Assembly (NCBI GenBank): GCA_963751355.1
Contig: CAVVVS010000001.1
Coordinates: 56,669 to 120,668, forward strand
From: CAVVVS01 sp963751355
GTDB lineage: Bacteria > Bacteroidota > Ignavibacteria > Ignavibacteriales > Ignavibacteriaceae
DNA length: 64,000 nt
Reading direction: 5' to 3'
Shown here: one piece after another, positions 1-10,320 of the stretch
Layout: every line of letters begins with the position of its first letter
Numbering within the stretch: the first letter of the stretch is position 1
The notes under the pieces: generated by a model
What the model was told of the DNA's origin: nothing
The model's input: the letters and a program-made list of their open reading frames with translations, nothing else
Databases searched by the model: none
Translations under genes and position numbers: made by a program

Positions 1-2782
1 GAATTTCATCGTAATTATTGCTTAAAACATTATTACCTGTTCCTGCATGTGTATAATAACCAAACTGTGGTGCCGAAAATGTTGCTGCGTCTATACCATA
101 ACTGCCGTTACTATAAATATGATTATTAAATAGATAAGGTCCGCTTCCGCTAAGTAATATCCCGTCATAGTAATTATTGTGAATAGTATTACCGGATATA
201 TAAGAACCATCAGTATTTATAAGATATATCCCGTAATCACTTGTATGAATATCATTATTAGTAATGGTTAGCTTTGTATTTGATTGTATAGCACAATTTG
301 TATTGCCGGAAAAATTGTTATTTGAAATAATGGGTTCGTCGTACACACCGTAGAGCGAATTTGTTACCTGTATTCCGTATGAATTATTTTCAATTGTATT
401 GCCGCTGATTGTTAGAAAAAAAATAGTAGAACCGTATTCAACATATATTCCGTTGCGGCAGTTTTGAATGGTTGAATATTCTATTGTTGATTGATTGCTG
501 TTAGGGACAATATTTATACCGTTGTATGCATTTTTGATAATACTTTTTGATATTGAAGCCGTACCTCCTGAATTTACTTTAATTCCGTTTTGTGTTGAAT
601 AATTAGGGGAACTAAAATTAAATGTGATTTTGTTTGGTAATGTACTCTGAGCACTTAGGGTGCCATTTACTGTTAACGAAGCTCCGTTATAAAAATTAAG
701 CACTGCACCGGAACTAATATTTAAACTGCCACCAGAATTAACCGTAATATTTTTATAAATATTGTAAGTACCATTTATCGTTAAAGCAGCACCGGATTTT
801 ATGGTCATTTCACCGAGTAAGGAGTTTGTTCCATTTAATGTTTCATCATATTTTAACTTACCGCCATACTTAGTTACCGGTACAACTTGAAATAATTCAC
901 CTTCCCCGGCTTGTAATGTGGGAGAATAATTGTAGGTTGTATTTATTGTAAAATCAACAGTAGTATCTTCAACATCTCTAATTCTTAAATTAGCTCTGCC
1001 GCTGGTATTGTTAAAATTTAAATTCGCGGTTCTGCTTTCCCCGGTTTTTAGGTTTACCAGAAGGAAGTATTTATTGTCACTGTTTACTTTACCGGTGAAG
1101 AAACCGGCTTCCCAATTATAATCTGTTCCGCTATCCGGTATTGCTAAATAATCATTCGAAGAATTTTCTACATAATTCTCATTAGTTGTACTAGTAATGT
1201 AAATATAATTCCCGGTATATTTTAGTTTTAATAATGTGCTGCCAAGAGTACCGTTTAATCGGGGAAACAGATTATTTTTAATTTCAAAATACAAATCGGA
1301 GGGACTATTATTTGTATCTACAATTGCATCGGTTAAGACTGTTTCTTTACAATCAGTATCATAGAATGTATAAGAATAATAAGGCCAGAAGAAAATACCC
1401 TTTGCACCGTGTGCCAATGCAAGCATAACTGTTGCTCTCAATTCACTCGAATCCGGTTTTCTCCAGTGGTTATTAGACCCAGAAGTACAATCTGGAGTAT
1501 ATCCAAAAGTTTGGGCTACGTAGTAATAATCATCTAACGGGAAATTATACTCAAAGGGATATTGCATTAAAGCATTCTAAAAATATAAACATTTTTCATC
1601 AGGATAAGGATTCCCCGGTTGATCATGATAGTAAGGGTAGTAGTCATACATTAACATTTTCGGATGTACTGTTTCAAGAAATCTTTTTATAGTCCATTCA
1701 TAGTTCCTTTTACCGTTCCAGGCAGGATAAAAAGCGGTTATCAACGGCGGGTAACCGTGGCTGGTTAAAATACTGTCTACTACTTTGTACGGCTCATAAT
1801 TGTCTATGCTCTGCGGTTCGTCCAGGCTGTACCAGTATTCCGTATTGTTTGTGCCGGCTGAGGATGCATAATTTAAAATTCTTGTCTGAGCTGTATTTGG
1901 GTCAAGCAAGTAATCTCCCCAAATATCCTGATCATAAACTTCAATATAATCCACATATAAATTTCTGCTACCAAGCCATTTGACATTAAATTGTACACCG
2001 TATGCACTGTCATATACTGCGGTTTGTTGCATCGCTTCAGTGTATTTGGGTATTCCATCTATCATTGCAACCGGGCTGCCGGATTGTTTCCCTTTTATGG
2101 TATCGGGAATTGTGTAACTAAGCGAAGTATCTTTAAAACTATTGGATAGGTCGCTTGCGTATAATATTTTTTTATTTAAAACGGTATCATTTCCATTACT
2201 TGTTGTATATTTAACCGATATCTCGCAAACCGGAACGCCCGGGGTTAAGGCACCGTCTATTTTCATATTAAAATTTACAACATAATTAATTGGATAGGTA
2301 TTATACCAGAACTTGTACCTTCTATCCTGTATATAATCCGGACCGGTTACGAGCAGCTTTCCAATATTGGTGCTGTCGGTTCCGCTGTACCAGTAAGCGC
2401 CGCTGTTTGTACCGAACTGATGCTTTATTCCAGGAGTTACTGCATTTATATCCATACTATCCTCAGCCTGCCATTTTGTATAGTAACCTGAGGAATAACG
2501 GTAAATATAATCATTCTGTTTATAGGCATTTATAGCTATTACGCTGTCAAACAATGCTTGAAGCGAGTCCCTATTTGAATAGCTCACCTGGTTGATAACC
2601 GTATTAGGACCCATCTCATTTACTTGTTTTAGGTTTTGTCTGCTGCTGTCAGTTGGTGAAAGATTTGAATAGACACCTGTACGAAATTTCTGCTGCGGAA
2701 ATATGAAGGCTGAAAACAACAGAACCAGAGAAAAGCAAAGTTTAATCTCTGCTTTAAAAAAAGCTTTTGTTTGGCTGAACAT
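1..2782 (-). pseudogene. Secreted glycosidase-like/beta-helix surface protein, interrupted by in-frame TAG, runs off window
   Basis: The N-terminus has a hydrophobic signal segment ending near FIFPQQ. The first 401 codons (2782 to 1580) lead into a TIM-barrel-like stretch (EYWYSLDEP, MLMYDYYPYY) and stop at a TAG (1577-1579). The same frame then stays open to base 1: LMQYPFEYNFPLDDYYYV and AHGAKGIFFWPYYSY continue the barrel, and repeats such as SNNNFSGNT, TITNNDIHTS and ISGNTIHNNY are typical of right-handed parallel beta-helix (PbH1/NosD-like) domains. The protein is therefore at least ~926 codons. The TAG could be one C-to-T change from CAG (Gln). The start follows AAAGGGG a few bases upstream of the ATG. 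A T9SS sorting tail would lie beyond base 1. The barrel assignment is from pattern only; the beta-helix is clearer. Confidence 0.75.
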
Positions 2783-2819
2783 TTTGTACCCCTTTCTTTA
2801 TTTATATTAAGTAAGTTAA

Positions 2820-4565
2820 TTATTTTACGTATACCATCTTCCTCATTTCGGTATAAACCGGTATACGATTTTGATTTATTATTTCTATACGATATAAATA
2901 TATTCCGCTTGCCAATCCCTTTGGATTAAATTCAGCTTCATAATAACCGGCAGACTTCTCTCCGTTTACCAGATATTTTACCAATGCTCCTTTTATATCG
3001 TAAACAGCCAACTTCACATACCCTCTTTCTTTCAATCTGTAGGATATTATTGTTGAAGGATTGAATGGATTAGGATAGTTTTGGTACAATTTATAATTGG
3101 TAACAACATAAGGCTGTCTGCTTTTTACGGAAGTCAAACCAACCGGAAGCTCTTCCGAAAATCCGGATACATTGTTCTGGTTGTCAACTGCAGTTAGCTT
3201 ATAATACAGATTGTCTATTCCATTAGGTATAACTTGTACAAAATACGTATCTGTTTGAGTTGAAATAAGATTTGCCGAATCGGCTGTAAAATCCGCTGTG
3301 GTGTCACGGTAAAGTTTATAATGATTAAAATCCGCTTCGGTGTTTCTATTCCACTTTATCTTAACATAACCGGAATCGACTGTTGCAGATAAATTAACCG
3401 GCGGGCGGGGTGGCAAATCTAAATAAGTATAGCTTTCTCCGAGAGGACCTCCGTATATTCCTATATCGCTTCTGCTGCCGTCCTTATCCAATATATTAGG
3501 ATCTCCTTTATTTATTAAAGGTGAATATTTCTGTAGATGAAAATCAGAGCTGTCCTTATTCACAAACATCGGGTCGGTTATAATATTTGTGCTATCGGCG
3601 GTAAAGCCCGTATATTTTTTACCGCAATCCCATTCATTATTATAATGAAACTTTAATGTGTCTACTTTATCCGCAGTATAACCGCTTGCACTATTCAGAA
3701 TGTTATTATTTACTACCTTGTTACTGCCTTTGAATAAATTAAAACCCGTACCGTTTGATTTACCTACTACTAAATTATCAGCTATTATTCCATTACCTAA
3801 AGAGAATGCATAGCCGTAAGAATTATAAGGCTTCTTTTTTATCACAATATTATTCCTTATATCCTTGGGGTTTAAAATTATATGGAGCCCGTCTCCGCCG
3901 TCTTCCAATATAATTAAATTATTTCTTATAGTAGCTGCAGTACCATAGGAACCTTCGATACCGCGCGAAATGTTATAAGCAGTTATTATTATGTTGCTGT
4001 CTATTACCGGGTAGTAATTTTCATTAAAGGCTTCAAGGTGAATACCTATGTTTACATTTTTAATTATATTATTTTTAAGAGTAGCATCTGAGTTAAATAT
4101 GTCGCTACCTTTATAACAATTTTCAATTTTGTTATTTTCAATAACAGATAGATAACTTGCATCACTAATAGCAATACCGGTACCATTATTACTATAAGAG
4201 ACTATTACATCAAATCCTTTTATTATAATATCACCGGTAGTATTAAACGCATAAAAGCCAGTTGGTACTTCTAAGTCTCTGGAATCAACAATACAGCTAT
4301 CCCAACCACTCCCTATCAATGTAAGAAATTTATTTTCCACGACTATTTTTTCCTTATAAACACCACTTGCAACGTAAATAGTATCTCCGGCATCAGCGAA
4401 ATTAATGCACTTCTGTATACTGTCCGCTGCAGTTTCCCAGCTTGTATAAGGCGGTGTACTACTGCCGCTTTGGCTTACGTATCTTACTGTTGGGTAAATT
4501 GTGAAAATGGTGAGCAAGCAGAAAGCGGATAAAAGGGAATAAAAATACTTTGTTTTGTGAAACAT
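2820..4565 (-). CDS. Secreted right-handed beta-helix protein with FnIII-like domain and T9SS C-terminal sorting domain
   Basis: 581 aa. A signal segment (to about residue 27) precedes an opening typical of DUF1565/pectate-lyase-like proteins (VRYVSQSG...TSWETAADSIQKCIN...GDTIYVASGVYKE). Beta-helix repeats rich in NNxI fill about residues 70-330. A fibronectin-III-like segment lies near 385-470 (PPRPPVNLSATVDSGYVKIKW). The C-terminal ~85 residues are a classic type A sorting domain (NYPNPFNPSTIISY, LAVYDIKGALVKYLV, GIYLYRIEI, ending RKMVYVK). The family is exported by the T9SS and held at or released from the surface; the ligand or substrate cannot be read from sequence. The start is supported by GTGAGGACAAA before the ATG. 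It lies between two similar interrupted surface-protein genes on the same strand. Confidence 0.88.
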   Translation of the reverse strand: MFHKTKYFYSLLSAFCLLTIFTIYPTVRYVSQSGSSTPPYTSWETAADSIQKCINFADAGDTIYVASGVYKEKIVVENKFLTLIGSGWDSCIVDSRDLEVPTGFYAFNTTGDIIIKGFDVIVSYSNNGTGIAISDASYLSVIENNKIENCYKGSDIFNSDATLKNNIIKNVNIGIHLEAFNENYYPVIDSNIIITAYNISRGIEGSYGTAATIRNNLIILEDGGDGLHIILNPKDIRNNIVIKKKPYNSYGYAFSLGNGIIADNLVVGKSNGTGFNLFKGSNKVVNNNILNSASGYTADKVDTLKFHYNNEWDCGKKYTGFTADSTNIITDPMFVNKDSSDFHLQKYSPLINKGDPNILDKDGSRSDIGIYGGPLGESYTYLDLPPRPPVNLSATVDSGYVKIKWNRNTEADFNHYKLYRDTTADFTADSANLISTQTDTYFVQVIPNGIDNLYYKLTAVDNQNNVSGFSEELPVGLTSVKSRQPYVVTNYKLYQNYPNPFNPSTIISYRLKERGYVKLAVYDIKGALVKYLVNGEKSAGYYEAEFNPKGLASGIYLYRIEIINQNRIPVYTEMRKMVYVK

Positions 4566-4629
4566 TTTGTCCTCACTTTTTAAGTTTATAAAAATTTATT
4601 TTGAAATTTAAATTTAATCCGTGATAATT

Positions 4630-4662
4630 CCCCATGGGGCAAATTGTGATATTCTACCGCAG
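4630..4662. repeat. CCCCATGGGG palindrome followed by a 15-mer shared with 51656-51670
   Basis: A perfect 10-base palindrome (4630-4639) is followed at 4648-4662 by GATATTCTACCGCAG, which recurs at 51656-51670 and is followed in both places by a T-rich run. It lies between two T9SS-protein genes. It is probably a trace of a dispersed intergenic repeat; I cannot delimit it. Confidence 0.4.
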
Positions 4663-4681
4663 GGATTTTTATGTAAGTTTA

Positions 4682-6019
4682 TCATTTTATGAATAACATT
4701 TTTCGAGTGGAAACAAAATTCCCCGCTCTAATCCGATAGAAATAAACACTGCTCGAAAGATTACTTCCGTTAAAATTGATTTTATAACTCCCAACATTTT
4801 TGTATTCATGATTTATTAAAGTTTTTACTTCCCTCCCCAGCACATCGTAAATTTTTAATGTTACGTATTCTGATTTTGGTATCTGATATTCTATTGTTGT
4901 AGTAGGATTAAAAGGATTGGGATAGTTTTGATAAAGAATAAAATTCTTAGGTATATTATTTTTTTCATCGTTCACGGATACCATTAAGTGTTTTATAGAT
5001 CTTATGGATGAAGGAGTTATTTCATAAATATCACTCTGAGTAGTTGCATATAATTTATCAGAATCCGGCTTTTTGTATAATCCTGTTACGGCAGATATAA
5101 GTTGAACAGTATCATGAAATGTCTTTCCATAATCAGTTGAAAACTCTATTTGTTTCCCATCGCTCATGTAAATTGTACCGGAGACTGAATCATCTAATGA
5201 AATACACAGCTTATTTTTACTAGAATATTTCATTTCCCATGAGCCAGCGTTGCCTTTATCACCGGATACAAATAAATATTTTTTATCGGTTTTTACATGA
5301 CTTTCAACAGAAATGTAAATATGTGATGAATCTTTATCATATTGAAACTTTATATCTGAGTATAACTGAATTTTATTAGTGTCAACAATATTAAAATGTT
5401 ATCCACCGTCTTCTGATTTGGCAAGATTGCCTTCCTGGTTCAAAGCGAAAAGTATATTATCATTAAAAGGTGACAGAGATAAAAAATGATAATAATTCCC
5501 TGAATCTACTACGGACCAGTTCCATCCGCCGTCTGTACTTTTTAAAATTTGATTTCCGGCAGAAGAATATAGCAGACTATCATCTTGATGCGAAATATTT
5601 ATTTGTGAGTTCTCACCAAAAAAAAATTCGTGTAATCCTAAATAATCTGAATCAAACCTCTCTACATACCCGGCACAGTCCATTCCGCAGCCTGCTCCGG
5701 TATAAATAAACTTTGAAGGATCATGGTTCCAAAAATCAAAATCAAATATATATTCATCACTGTTAAATACAGGTTGACTGAATCCACCTGCATACAAGAA
5801 TACGGTATCAATATTAGTTGAAAGATCTAAATGATAAATATTGTTACTTTCCGAAGAATACCCGTTACTCCCTTTCATCCAATAAATCCGGTAGAATAAA
5901 TGAGTCATTTGATGCTGATCTTCCATACCGTATAAATGTGTAATTATGCTGTCTTGATTTTGCGAAAAAGCAATCGAGAAGAAGATAAGACTGGTAAACA
6001 AAATTTGAAGTAATTTCAT
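4682..6019 (-). pseudogene. BNR-repeat-like secreted protein with T9SS sorting domain, split by in-frame TAA
   Basis: Two open stretches in one frame are separated only by a TAA at 5399-5401. The first (6019 to 5402, 206 codons) has a signal peptide and BNR/sortilin-like text (ILKSTDGGWNWSVVDSG, then LAKSEDGG). After the stop the frame continues HFNIVDTNKIQLYSD..., then 183 residues from an internal Met at 5233 that end in a T9SS type A sorting domain (NYPNPFNPTTTIEY, LKIYDVLGREVKTL, SVYFYRIRAGNF, RKMLFIK). An unbroken protein would be 445 aa. The stop falls where a BNR repeat normally has a polar residue after DGG, so a point change of one codon explains it. Splitting this into two genes would leave the first without an export tail and the second without a signal peptide. 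Confidence 0.8.
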
Positions 6020-6220
6020 TATTTCTTCTTAATGATTATTGGTTTAAAATTTACCAATGTAATCATACTTATATTCAATTTGTTTTAATAGAATTATTTT
6101 GAGAGAAAGGAAAATTGAAATGAAAATGAATTTTTTAGAAATATTCATGATATAATCCCCAATAAGATGATAATCGCCTTAAATTATAATAAGTTATAGC
6201 ATGAATATCAACATAAAAGA

Positions 6221-6949
6221 TTATATTAAACGCTGCCGCATTATTTCAAACAATAATATCCCGGCGGCGACGGAAACATTTAATGATTGGATTTTCCCCT
6301 TCATTGGTATCTTCACCAGTATGTCGCATTTTTCTGCGGTCAACCTCCTGATGCCTTTTTCCTCATTACCAACGACTAATGCTACGGGTATTTTATAATC
6401 TGCTTCGGTATAATTTTTTGAATTTTCTAACGAAGAACCTACAATCCAAAATCCATTATTTTTTAAAGTATCAAAGGCTTGCGAAAGATTGTTCACTCTG
6501 CAAATTTGTAAATGTTCAGTTGCGCCGGCTGAGGTTTTTACAACGGTTTCATTTACGGGCGCGCTGTTATGTTTGGTTACAATGATTCCATCCACACCGC
6601 AGCATTCAGCACTTCTTAAAATTGCACCAAGATTGTGCGTATCTTGAATTGAATCTAAAATTAGAATGAGAGGGTATTCTGATTTTTTTGAATCACTAAT
6701 AATTTCTTCCAAAGAAAAATATTTTTGATCTGACTTAACGGCGACCACACCTTGCGTGTTTGCCTGACCGGAAATGCTTTTAAATTTATCGGCGGGTATT
6801 TCAGTACACTTAATTTTTCGTTTTTTCGCGGCTATTCTAATTGCGGTAATTATTCCTCCCTTTTGTCCGAATAATATATTCACCTGCTCAATCTCTTCAC
6901 CTGAGTTGATCGCTTCCAATACAGGTTTACGTCCGATAATTAATTTCAT
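6221..6949 (-). CDS. rlmB: 23S rRNA 2'-O-ribose methyltransferase, RlmB/TrmH (SPOUT) family
   Basis: 242 aa, usual length. Residues 1-75 form the SpoU substrate-binding domain (IIGRKPVLEAI). Residues ~95-238 form the trefoil-knot methylase with motif 1 DTHNLGAILRSAE (N106, R112), motif 2 VALVVGNEEKGIR (E196) and motif 3 IPMKGKIQSLNVSVAAGI (S222, N224). RlmB-type enzymes methylate G2251 in the ribosomal P-loop using SAM; TrmH-group paralogues are hard to separate by sequence alone, so exact rRNA specificity is inferred. It is the last gene of hisS-unknown-lgt-rlmB, 35 bases after lgt. Confidence 0.9.
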   Translation of the reverse strand: MKLIIGRKPVLEAINSGEEIEQVNILFGQKGGIITAIRIAAKKRKIKCTEIPADKFKSISGQANTQGVVAVKSDQKYFSLEEIISDSKKSEYPLILILDSIQDTHNLGAILRSAECCGVDGIIVTKHNSAPVNETVVKTSAGATEHLQICRVNNLSQAFDTLKNNGFWIVGSSLENSKNYTEADYKIPVALVVGNEEKGIRRLTAEKCDILVKIPMKGKIQSLNVSVAAGILLFEIMRQRLI

Positions 6950-6984
6950 GCTGCCGCAGTTTTTATTTAGTTATCTTTTTAATA

Positions 6985-7908
6985 TTAACCTTTCGCTTTC
7001 TGGGGTTCCTTTTTAAACGGAGGCGGAACAAACCTCGGAAGTTTATCACTATTTTTTGTCAAGTATATATATCCGGCTAATCCTACTGCCATTAAAACAA
7101 TAGATATTAATTGCGCTTCGGAAAGACCGAAAAGAAGCCTCGGGTTTAACCTAATAAACTCTACCGTAAATCTTTCTATTCCGGCAAACATCAAGTAGAC
7201 CATGAACAGTTTTCCGTCAGGCCAGTCTTTCTTTCTTAGCTTCCACAGAATAAAGAAAATAATGACACAGGCGAGAAATTCATATATGGGAGTTGGGTGA
7301 AGCCTGATTACTTCATCAAATTTGGTAATAGCTCCGTAATGATCTTGCCCTACAACTTGAGAAGACAACTGGTAAAAATGATCTTTAACAGCGAGAGCAG
7401 GATGATTCTGATAAAAAGTACCGAGAATTTCGTGAGGTTTTACCGTTCCGTTAGCGTATTTCATTCCCCAGGGAAGAGAAGTTGGAATGCCGTAATCACC
7501 GTCGCCTGCTAATTGGCATCCGATACGCCCTATCCCGTAAGCCAAAATTAAAGAAGGTGCAACTCCGTCAGTGATATACAAGAAAGAATATTTCTTCTTT
7601 CTAATGTAAATATAAATTGCAATCGTAGCCAATATGAGTCCGCCGTAAAAAGTTAATCCGCCGGGAGAAAATGCGATTAACGGATCATTTATGAAAGCAT
7701 GCCAGTTTTCGATTAAATCCAGGAGCTTGCTGCCTATTATTCCAAAAACAATTGCAAGCAAGGTAATCTCGGTTGCTGCATTTGGATTAAGATTTTTTCT
7801 CTCAAATTCTTTTGTAAGAATATAACTGGCAATAATAAAAGCAATACCCAGCATCAATCCGTAGCTATAAACCGTAAAAGGTCCAATTTTAAATAGTTCA
7901 GGATACAT
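6985..7908 (-). CDS. lgt: Prolipoprotein diacylglyceryl transferase
   Basis: 307 aa inner-membrane protein with about seven hydrophobic segments. It opens YPELFKIGPFTVYSYGLML and carries the Lgt signature around GIGRIGCQLAGDGDYG (R128), followed by HPTPIYE, GIERFTVEFIR. Lgt transfers diacylglycerol from phosphatidylglycerol to the lipobox Cys of prelipoproteins; candidate substrates in this window are the TlpA-like protein and the parvulin lipoproteins. At the position of the E. coli catalytic-region His (FHGG) this protein reads FYGG (Y88). The signature Asn/Glu of GRxGNFxNGE are also replaced by C/D-type residues, which I believe is common in this phylum. Its ATG overlaps the stop of the upstream unknown gene (TAATG), implying translational coupling. 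Confidence 0.92.
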   Translation of the reverse strand: MYPELFKIGPFTVYSYGLMLGIAFIIASYILTKEFERKNLNPNAATEITLLAIVFGIIGSKLLDLIENWHAFINDPLIAFSPGGLTFYGGLILATIAIYIYIRKKKYSFLYITDGVAPSLILAYGIGRIGCQLAGDGDYGIPTSLPWGMKYANGTVKPHEILGTFYQNHPALAVKDHFYQLSSQVVGQDHYGAITKFDEVIRLHPTPIYEFLACVIIFFILWKLRKKDWPDGKLFMVYLMFAGIERFTVEFIRLNPRLLFGLSEAQLISIVLMAVGLAGYIYLTKNSDKLPRFVPPPFKKEPQKAKG

Positions 7909-8432
7909 TATGAAAGCCCTTCCCGGGAAAATGTGAATTTTTCTTTATCAACTTCAAATTTACAAAACTTACGGTTGTTTTCTCTTTCTTTAAGAAATTC
8001 TTCCAACAGAACTATATTTTTTTTAAACACGTTAAAATCAAAAATTGCACTGTTAATACTGCCGTCCTGCTTTATAATATTTATAGTGTGCTTGCCGTAA
8101 AGATCATTGAAGAATAATTCAATAGCGGCATGGTTTGCCTCGTTTAAATATTTTGTTTCCGGTTTAATTCCCAAAATAGCTATGTCGATAGAATTCTTTA
8201 CTTTTTTCGCTTCCACACTTAGGATATAATTAAGCGTAGAAAATAATTTGACCGTTTTCAGCATTATAGCGTATTCCTGCTTTTTTTTCACAGTGTTATA
8301 ATGAAAGTAAACTTTACATATATATTCAAATTCCGACTCTTTATCCGGCAGATTTGTTTTTTTGAAAGAGTCTATATTTTCTTTTCCACTGTTTTTATCA
8401 TTTTGGGACGAACCGGATTTTTTAAGAGGCAT
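7908..8432 (-). CDS. Unrecognised 174-aa cytoplasmic protein in the hisS-lgt operon
   Basis: 174 aa with no signal peptide or membrane segment. The first ~35 residues are polar and Lys/Ser/Asp-rich, probably disordered. The remainder alternates hydrophobic and charged residues like a compact alpha/beta domain (FEYICKVYFHYN, YILSVEAKKVKNSIDIAILGIKP, KHTINIIKQDGSINSAIFDF, FCKFEVDKEKFTFS). I do not recognise the family. It sits 2 bases after hisS and its stop overlaps the lgt start, so it is almost certainly co-transcribed and translated; this tight packing is the best argument that it is a real gene. Confidence 0.75.
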   Translation of the reverse strand: MPLKKSGSSQNDKNSGKENIDSFKKTNLPDKESEFEYICKVYFHYNTVKKKQEYAIMLKTVKLFSTLNYILSVEAKKVKNSIDIAILGIKPETKYLNEANHAAIELFFNDLYGKHTINIIKQDGSINSAIFDFNVFKKNIVLLEEFLKERENNRKFCKFEVDKEKFTFSREGLS

Positions 8433-8434
8433 AA

Positions 8435-9691
8435 CTACCTCATTTTATTTATAATCAGTTCTAAATTATCTTTCCCGATTAATTCCTGTTCACCGGTTTC
8501 CATATTCTTCAAATTAAAATTGCCTTCCTTGTATTCATCTCCTCCAATGAAAAGAACAAACCGGGCATTTAATTTATTAGCCTCCCGCATTTGTGCTTTC
8601 ACGCTGCGTTCGAGATAATCAAAATCAACAATTAAGTTTTGCTGCCGTAAACTTAATGCAACACCATATACTGTTGAAGTCAATTCCTTATCAATTTTTA
8701 TTATATAAAGATCGAGTTTATCATCCGGTAAGTTTAATGAATTTTCGTTTTCACAAGCCAGAAGAATCCTTTCTATGCCTGCGGCAAATCCTACACCAGG
8801 AGTAGGTTTACCTCCTAACTGCTCAGCTAGAAGATCATACCTGCCGCCGCCGCATAATGCACTTTGCGAACCTACTTTACCGCTGACAATTTCGAATGTG
8901 GTTTTTGTGTAATAATCCAAACCGCGCACAAGTTTTGAATCAACTTCGAATGGAACATTCGAGTTAGAAAGCAATTTTTTTACGAGTTCAAAATCCGTTT
9001 TACTGTCCTCATCAAGATAATCTAACAAGATAGGGGCTTCGCTCATTACCTCTTGGTCGCTCTCAACTTTGCTGTCGAAAATTCTTAAAATATTTTTCTC
9101 AAACCTTATCCTGCTGTCTTCCGATAATCTATCTTTTTTATCCGCTAAATAATTTTTCAAAATATTTTTGTATTGTTCCCTAGATGAAGGAATACCAAGT
9201 GAGTTAATCTTAACGGATAAATCATTCAAACCGAGACTTTTCAAAATCATGTAGGCTATCTGAATCATTTCGGTGTCGAGTAACGGTGATGTGCTGCCTA
9301 AAGCTTCTCCGCCGAACTGGTGAAATTGCCTTAGTCTGCCTGCCTGAGGTCTTTCCTGGCGAAACATCGGAGAGATATAAAATAATTTGTTCAACTGCTG
9401 CTGTGCACCGAGTGAGTGTTCTATAAATGCACGAACCACACCAGCGGTCATCTCGGGTTTAAGCGTAATGCTGGATTCACTTCTATCAAGGAAAGTGTAC
9501 ATTTCCTTGCTGACAATATCCGTTTCTTCGCCGATTCCTCTTGCAAAAAGCGATGTGTCTTCAAAAATAGGAGTTCTGATTTCTTTATAATTAAAATTGG
9601 AAAAAACTTTATGAACGATGCTTTCTAAATGTTTCCACTTATTAATTTCGGATGGAAGGATATCTTTTGTACCTGTAATAGCTTTAATCAT
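8435..9691 (-). CDS. hisS: Histidyl-tRNA synthetase
   Basis: 418 aa, class II synthetase of normal length. Motif 2 region is KPEMTAGVVRAFIEH then MFRQERPQAGRLRQFHQFGGEALGS. The histidine-specific motifs are LVRGLDYYTKTTFEIVS and LCGGGRYDLL. Motif 3 is PGVGFAAGIERILL. The C-terminal ~95 residues (LDLYIIKIDKELTSTVYGVA..., ending ELIINKMR) form the anticodon-binding domain. It charges tRNA-His in the cytoplasm. It is the first gene of the operon; a ~160-base gap follows upstream toward the EIIA gene. All core motifs are intact. Confidence 0.96.
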   Translation of the reverse strand: MIKAITGTKDILPSEINKWKHLESIVHKVFSNFNYKEIRTPIFEDTSLFARGIGEETDIVSKEMYTFLDRSESSITLKPEMTAGVVRAFIEHSLGAQQQLNKLFYISPMFRQERPQAGRLRQFHQFGGEALGSTSPLLDTEMIQIAYMILKSLGLNDLSVKINSLGIPSSREQYKNILKNYLADKKDRLSEDSRIRFEKNILRIFDSKVESDQEVMSEAPILLDYLDEDSKTDFELVKKLLSNSNVPFEVDSKLVRGLDYYTKTTFEIVSGKVGSQSALCGGGRYDLLAEQLGGKPTPGVGFAAGIERILLACENENSLNLPDDKLDLYIIKIDKELTSTVYGVALSLRQQNLIVDFDYLERSVKAQMREANKLNARFVLFIGGDEYKEGNFNLKNMETGEQELIGKDNLELIINKMR

Positions 9692-9849
9692 TATATCGCT
9701 TATTGTTTAATGGTAAGTGATTTCGAATGAAATTTATATGCACGGTAAAAATTAATTATCGATAAACTTTAAAAGAGTGAATCCGGGTAAATTCATCCTG
9801 TAAGAATAAAAACATCCAGTTAAAATTAACGTAAAAAATTTAATTTATT

Positions 9850-10320
9850 TTATACTTCAAAATAGTTTTCTTCTTCTTCACGGAAGATTTCTAAAATTTC
9901 ATCAACAGAATTCGACTTTAAAAGTTTTTCACGAAACTCATCTTTATTCATCATCCTTGAGATTCTGCTGAGAAGCTTGATGTGTTTACTTACAAGGTTA
10001 TCTTTGCCTACAAGAAGAAAGACTAAGTGAACAGGCTGACCGTCTAAGGAATCATATTCTACCGGTTTATTAGTTTTTCCGAATGCAGCCAGAATATCGG
10101 TAACAGCATTTGTTTTACCGTGCGGAATTGCAAATCCTTTACCTACACCGGTCGACATGATTTGTTCACGTTCCAACACACAATCTCTAACCTTATCAAT
10201 ATCCTGTACCCTGGAATCGTTTTGAAATAAATCAATGAGTTCGTTAATTACGTCCTCTTTTTTGTCTCCTTTAAGGTCAGCAATTACAAATTCTTTCTTT
10301 AACAAATCTAATACTTTCAT
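9850..10320 (-). CDS. PTS EIIA domain protein, PtsN/EIIA-Ntr-like
   Basis: 156 aa single-domain EIIA of the fructose/mannitol/Ntr type. The phosphorylatable His is H67 in GVGKGFAIPHGKTN, followed by DGQPVHLVFLLVGKDNLVSKHIKLLSRISRMM. No EIIB or EIIC gene is nearby. Proteins like this without a sugar permease usually act as regulatory phosphoacceptors rather than transporters, so I infer a regulatory role. It stands alone between hisS and the DUF5686 gene on the same strand, with ~160-270 base gaps on each side. Confidence 0.88.
   Translation of the reverse strand: MKVLDLLKKEFVIADLKGDKKEDVINELIDLFQNDSRVQDIDKVRDCVLEREQIMSTGVGKGFAIPHGKTNAVTDILAAFGKTNKPVEYDSLDGQPVHLVFLLVGKDNLVSKHIKLLSRISRMMNKDEFREKLLKSNSVDEILEIFREEEENYFEV

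Noticed and set aside
1577..5401. Stop-codon reassignment or selenocysteine/pyrrolysine recoding to explain the in-frame stops
   Set aside because: One stop is TAG and the other TAA, and essential genes in the window (for example hisS, metG, rpsB) end normally at stops of these kinds without internal ones. No recoding element was seen.
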